DNA of 5,260 bases from assembly GCA_903933395.1 (NCBI GenBank), contig CAIZKA010000219.1, positions 1 through 5,260 on the forward strand. Direction: 5' to 3'. This document shows, one piece after another, positions 4,608 through 5,260 of this stretch. A program made the translations under genes and the position numbers. The notes under the pieces were generated by a model that was not told where the DNA came from, did no database searches, and saw only the letters and a list, made by a program, of their open reading frames with translations. Position 1 is the first letter of the stretch. The number at the start of each line of letters is the position of its first letter. Origin of the DNA: an uncultured beta proteobacterium (lineage in GTDB: Bacteria > Pseudomonadota > Gammaproteobacteria > Burkholderiales > Rhodocyclaceae).

Positions 4608-5260
4608 TCAGGTTTCGGAATCGAGGAAGCTGCGAAGTTTTTCCGAACGGGTCGGGTGACGCAGCTTGCGCAATGCCTTGGCTTCGATCTGGCGGATGCG
4701 TTCGCGCGTGACATCGAACTGCTTGCCGACTTCTTCCAGCGTGTGATCGGTATTCATCTCGATGCCGAAGCGCATGCGCAGCACCTTGGCTTCGCGCGGC
4801 GTGAGGCTGTCCAGCACCTCCTTGGTCACGTCGCGCAAGCTGGCGAACAGCGCGGCGTCGTCCGGCGACAGCGTGGCCTGGTCCTCGATGAAATCGCCAA
4901 GATGGGAATCGTCGTCGTCGCCGATCGGCGTTTCCATGGAAATCGGTTCCTTGGAGATCTTGAGGATCTTGCGGATCTTTTCCTCGGGCATTTCCATCTT
5001 GATCGCCAAGGTCGCCGGATCCGGTTCCAGCCCGGTTTCCTGCAGGATCTGGCGGCTGATGCGGTTCATCTTGTTGATGGTCTCGATCATGTGCACCGGA
5101 ATGCGGATGGTGCGCGCCTGGTCGGCGATCGAACGCGTGATGGCCTGGCGGATCCACCAGGTGGCGTAAGTCGAGAACTTGTAGCCGCGGCGGTATTCGA
5201 ACTTGTCCACCGCCTTCATCAGGCCGATGTTGCCTTCCTGGATCAGGTCGAGGAACTGCA
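4608..5260 (-). CDS. rpoD: RNA polymerase sigma-70 factor RpoD, C-terminal part
   Basis: Housekeeping sigma factor, cut by the right edge; 216 residues remain after the first complete codon. It directs core RNA polymerase to -35/-10 promoters. The fragment opens with QFLDLIQEGNIGLMKAVDKF (region 2.2, core binding). Next is FEYRRGYKFSTYATWWIRQA (region 2.3, DNA melting aromatics) and ITRSIADQARTIRIPVHMIE (region 2.4 into 3.0, -10 recognition). KEPISMETPIGDDDDSHLGD (about 103-122) is the region 3.2 finger. TLEEVGKQFDVTRERIRQIE (173-192) is the region 4.2 helix-turn-helix that reads the -35 box, and the protein ends RSFLDSET. The sequence follows E. coli RpoD nearly residue for residue in regions 2 and 4. 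Region 1.1 and the non-conserved insert lie outside the window. It is the upstream neighbour of the tRNA-Ile2 gene. Confidence 0.98.
   Translation of the reverse strand, partial: QFLDLIQEGNIGLMKAVDKFEYRRGYKFSTYATWWIRQAITRSIADQARTIRIPVHMIETINKMNRISRQILQETGLEPDPATLAIKMEMPEEKIRKILKISKEPISMETPIGDDDDSHLGDFIEDQATLSPDDAALFASLRDVTKEVLDSLTPREAKVLRMRFGIEMNTDHTLEEVGKQFDVTRERIRQIEAKALRKLRHPTRSEKLRSFLDSET

Overview
The window is a GC-rich, tightly packed bacterial chromosome segment. Its RpoD is very close to the proteobacterial sigma-70 sequence. Together with a PlsB-like acyltransferase, a Cho-type nuclease and a tRNA-Ile2 next to rpoD, this suggests a betaproteobacterium, perhaps Rhodocyclales-like. 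That placement is inference from protein character; no database search was possible. No insertion sequence, phage, CRISPR or plasmid signature is visible.

Left part (1-1684, minus strand). The first gene is the N-terminal 193 codons of a membrane-anchored PlsB-like acyltransferase that runs off the left edge. A 204-bp gap upstream of it holds a candidate -10 box, a cluster of overlapping GCCGG hairpins in the presumed leader and a four-copy hexamer repeat. Next comes a complete radical SAM enzyme with an unusual CX4CX2C cluster motif.

Middle (1750-3129, plus strand). Divergent from the radical SAM gene, across 65 bp, is a two-nuclease fusion: a DnaQ-like DEDDh 3'-5' exonuclease followed by a UvrC/Cho-like GIY-YIG endonuclease with a four-cysteine module. 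It probably acts in DNA repair. It converges on the next gene with only 10 bp between stop codons, and a hairpin spans that junction.

Right part (3140-5260, minus strand). In transcription order this reads rpoD (C-terminal 216 residues, regions 2.2-4.2), a tRNA with anticodon CAU whose acceptor stem matches tRNA-Ile2, a small winged-helix DNA-binding protein, and a patatin-like serine hydrolase lipoprotein. A terminator-like hairpin lies between rpoD and the tRNA. A second, stronger one ends 8 bp before the hydrolase start codon.

Most of the window is housekeeping. The points most worth a second look are the exonuclease/GIY-YIG fusion and its divergent radical SAM neighbour, the terminator placed almost on the hydrolase start codon, and the mutually exclusive hairpins ahead of the acyltransferase.
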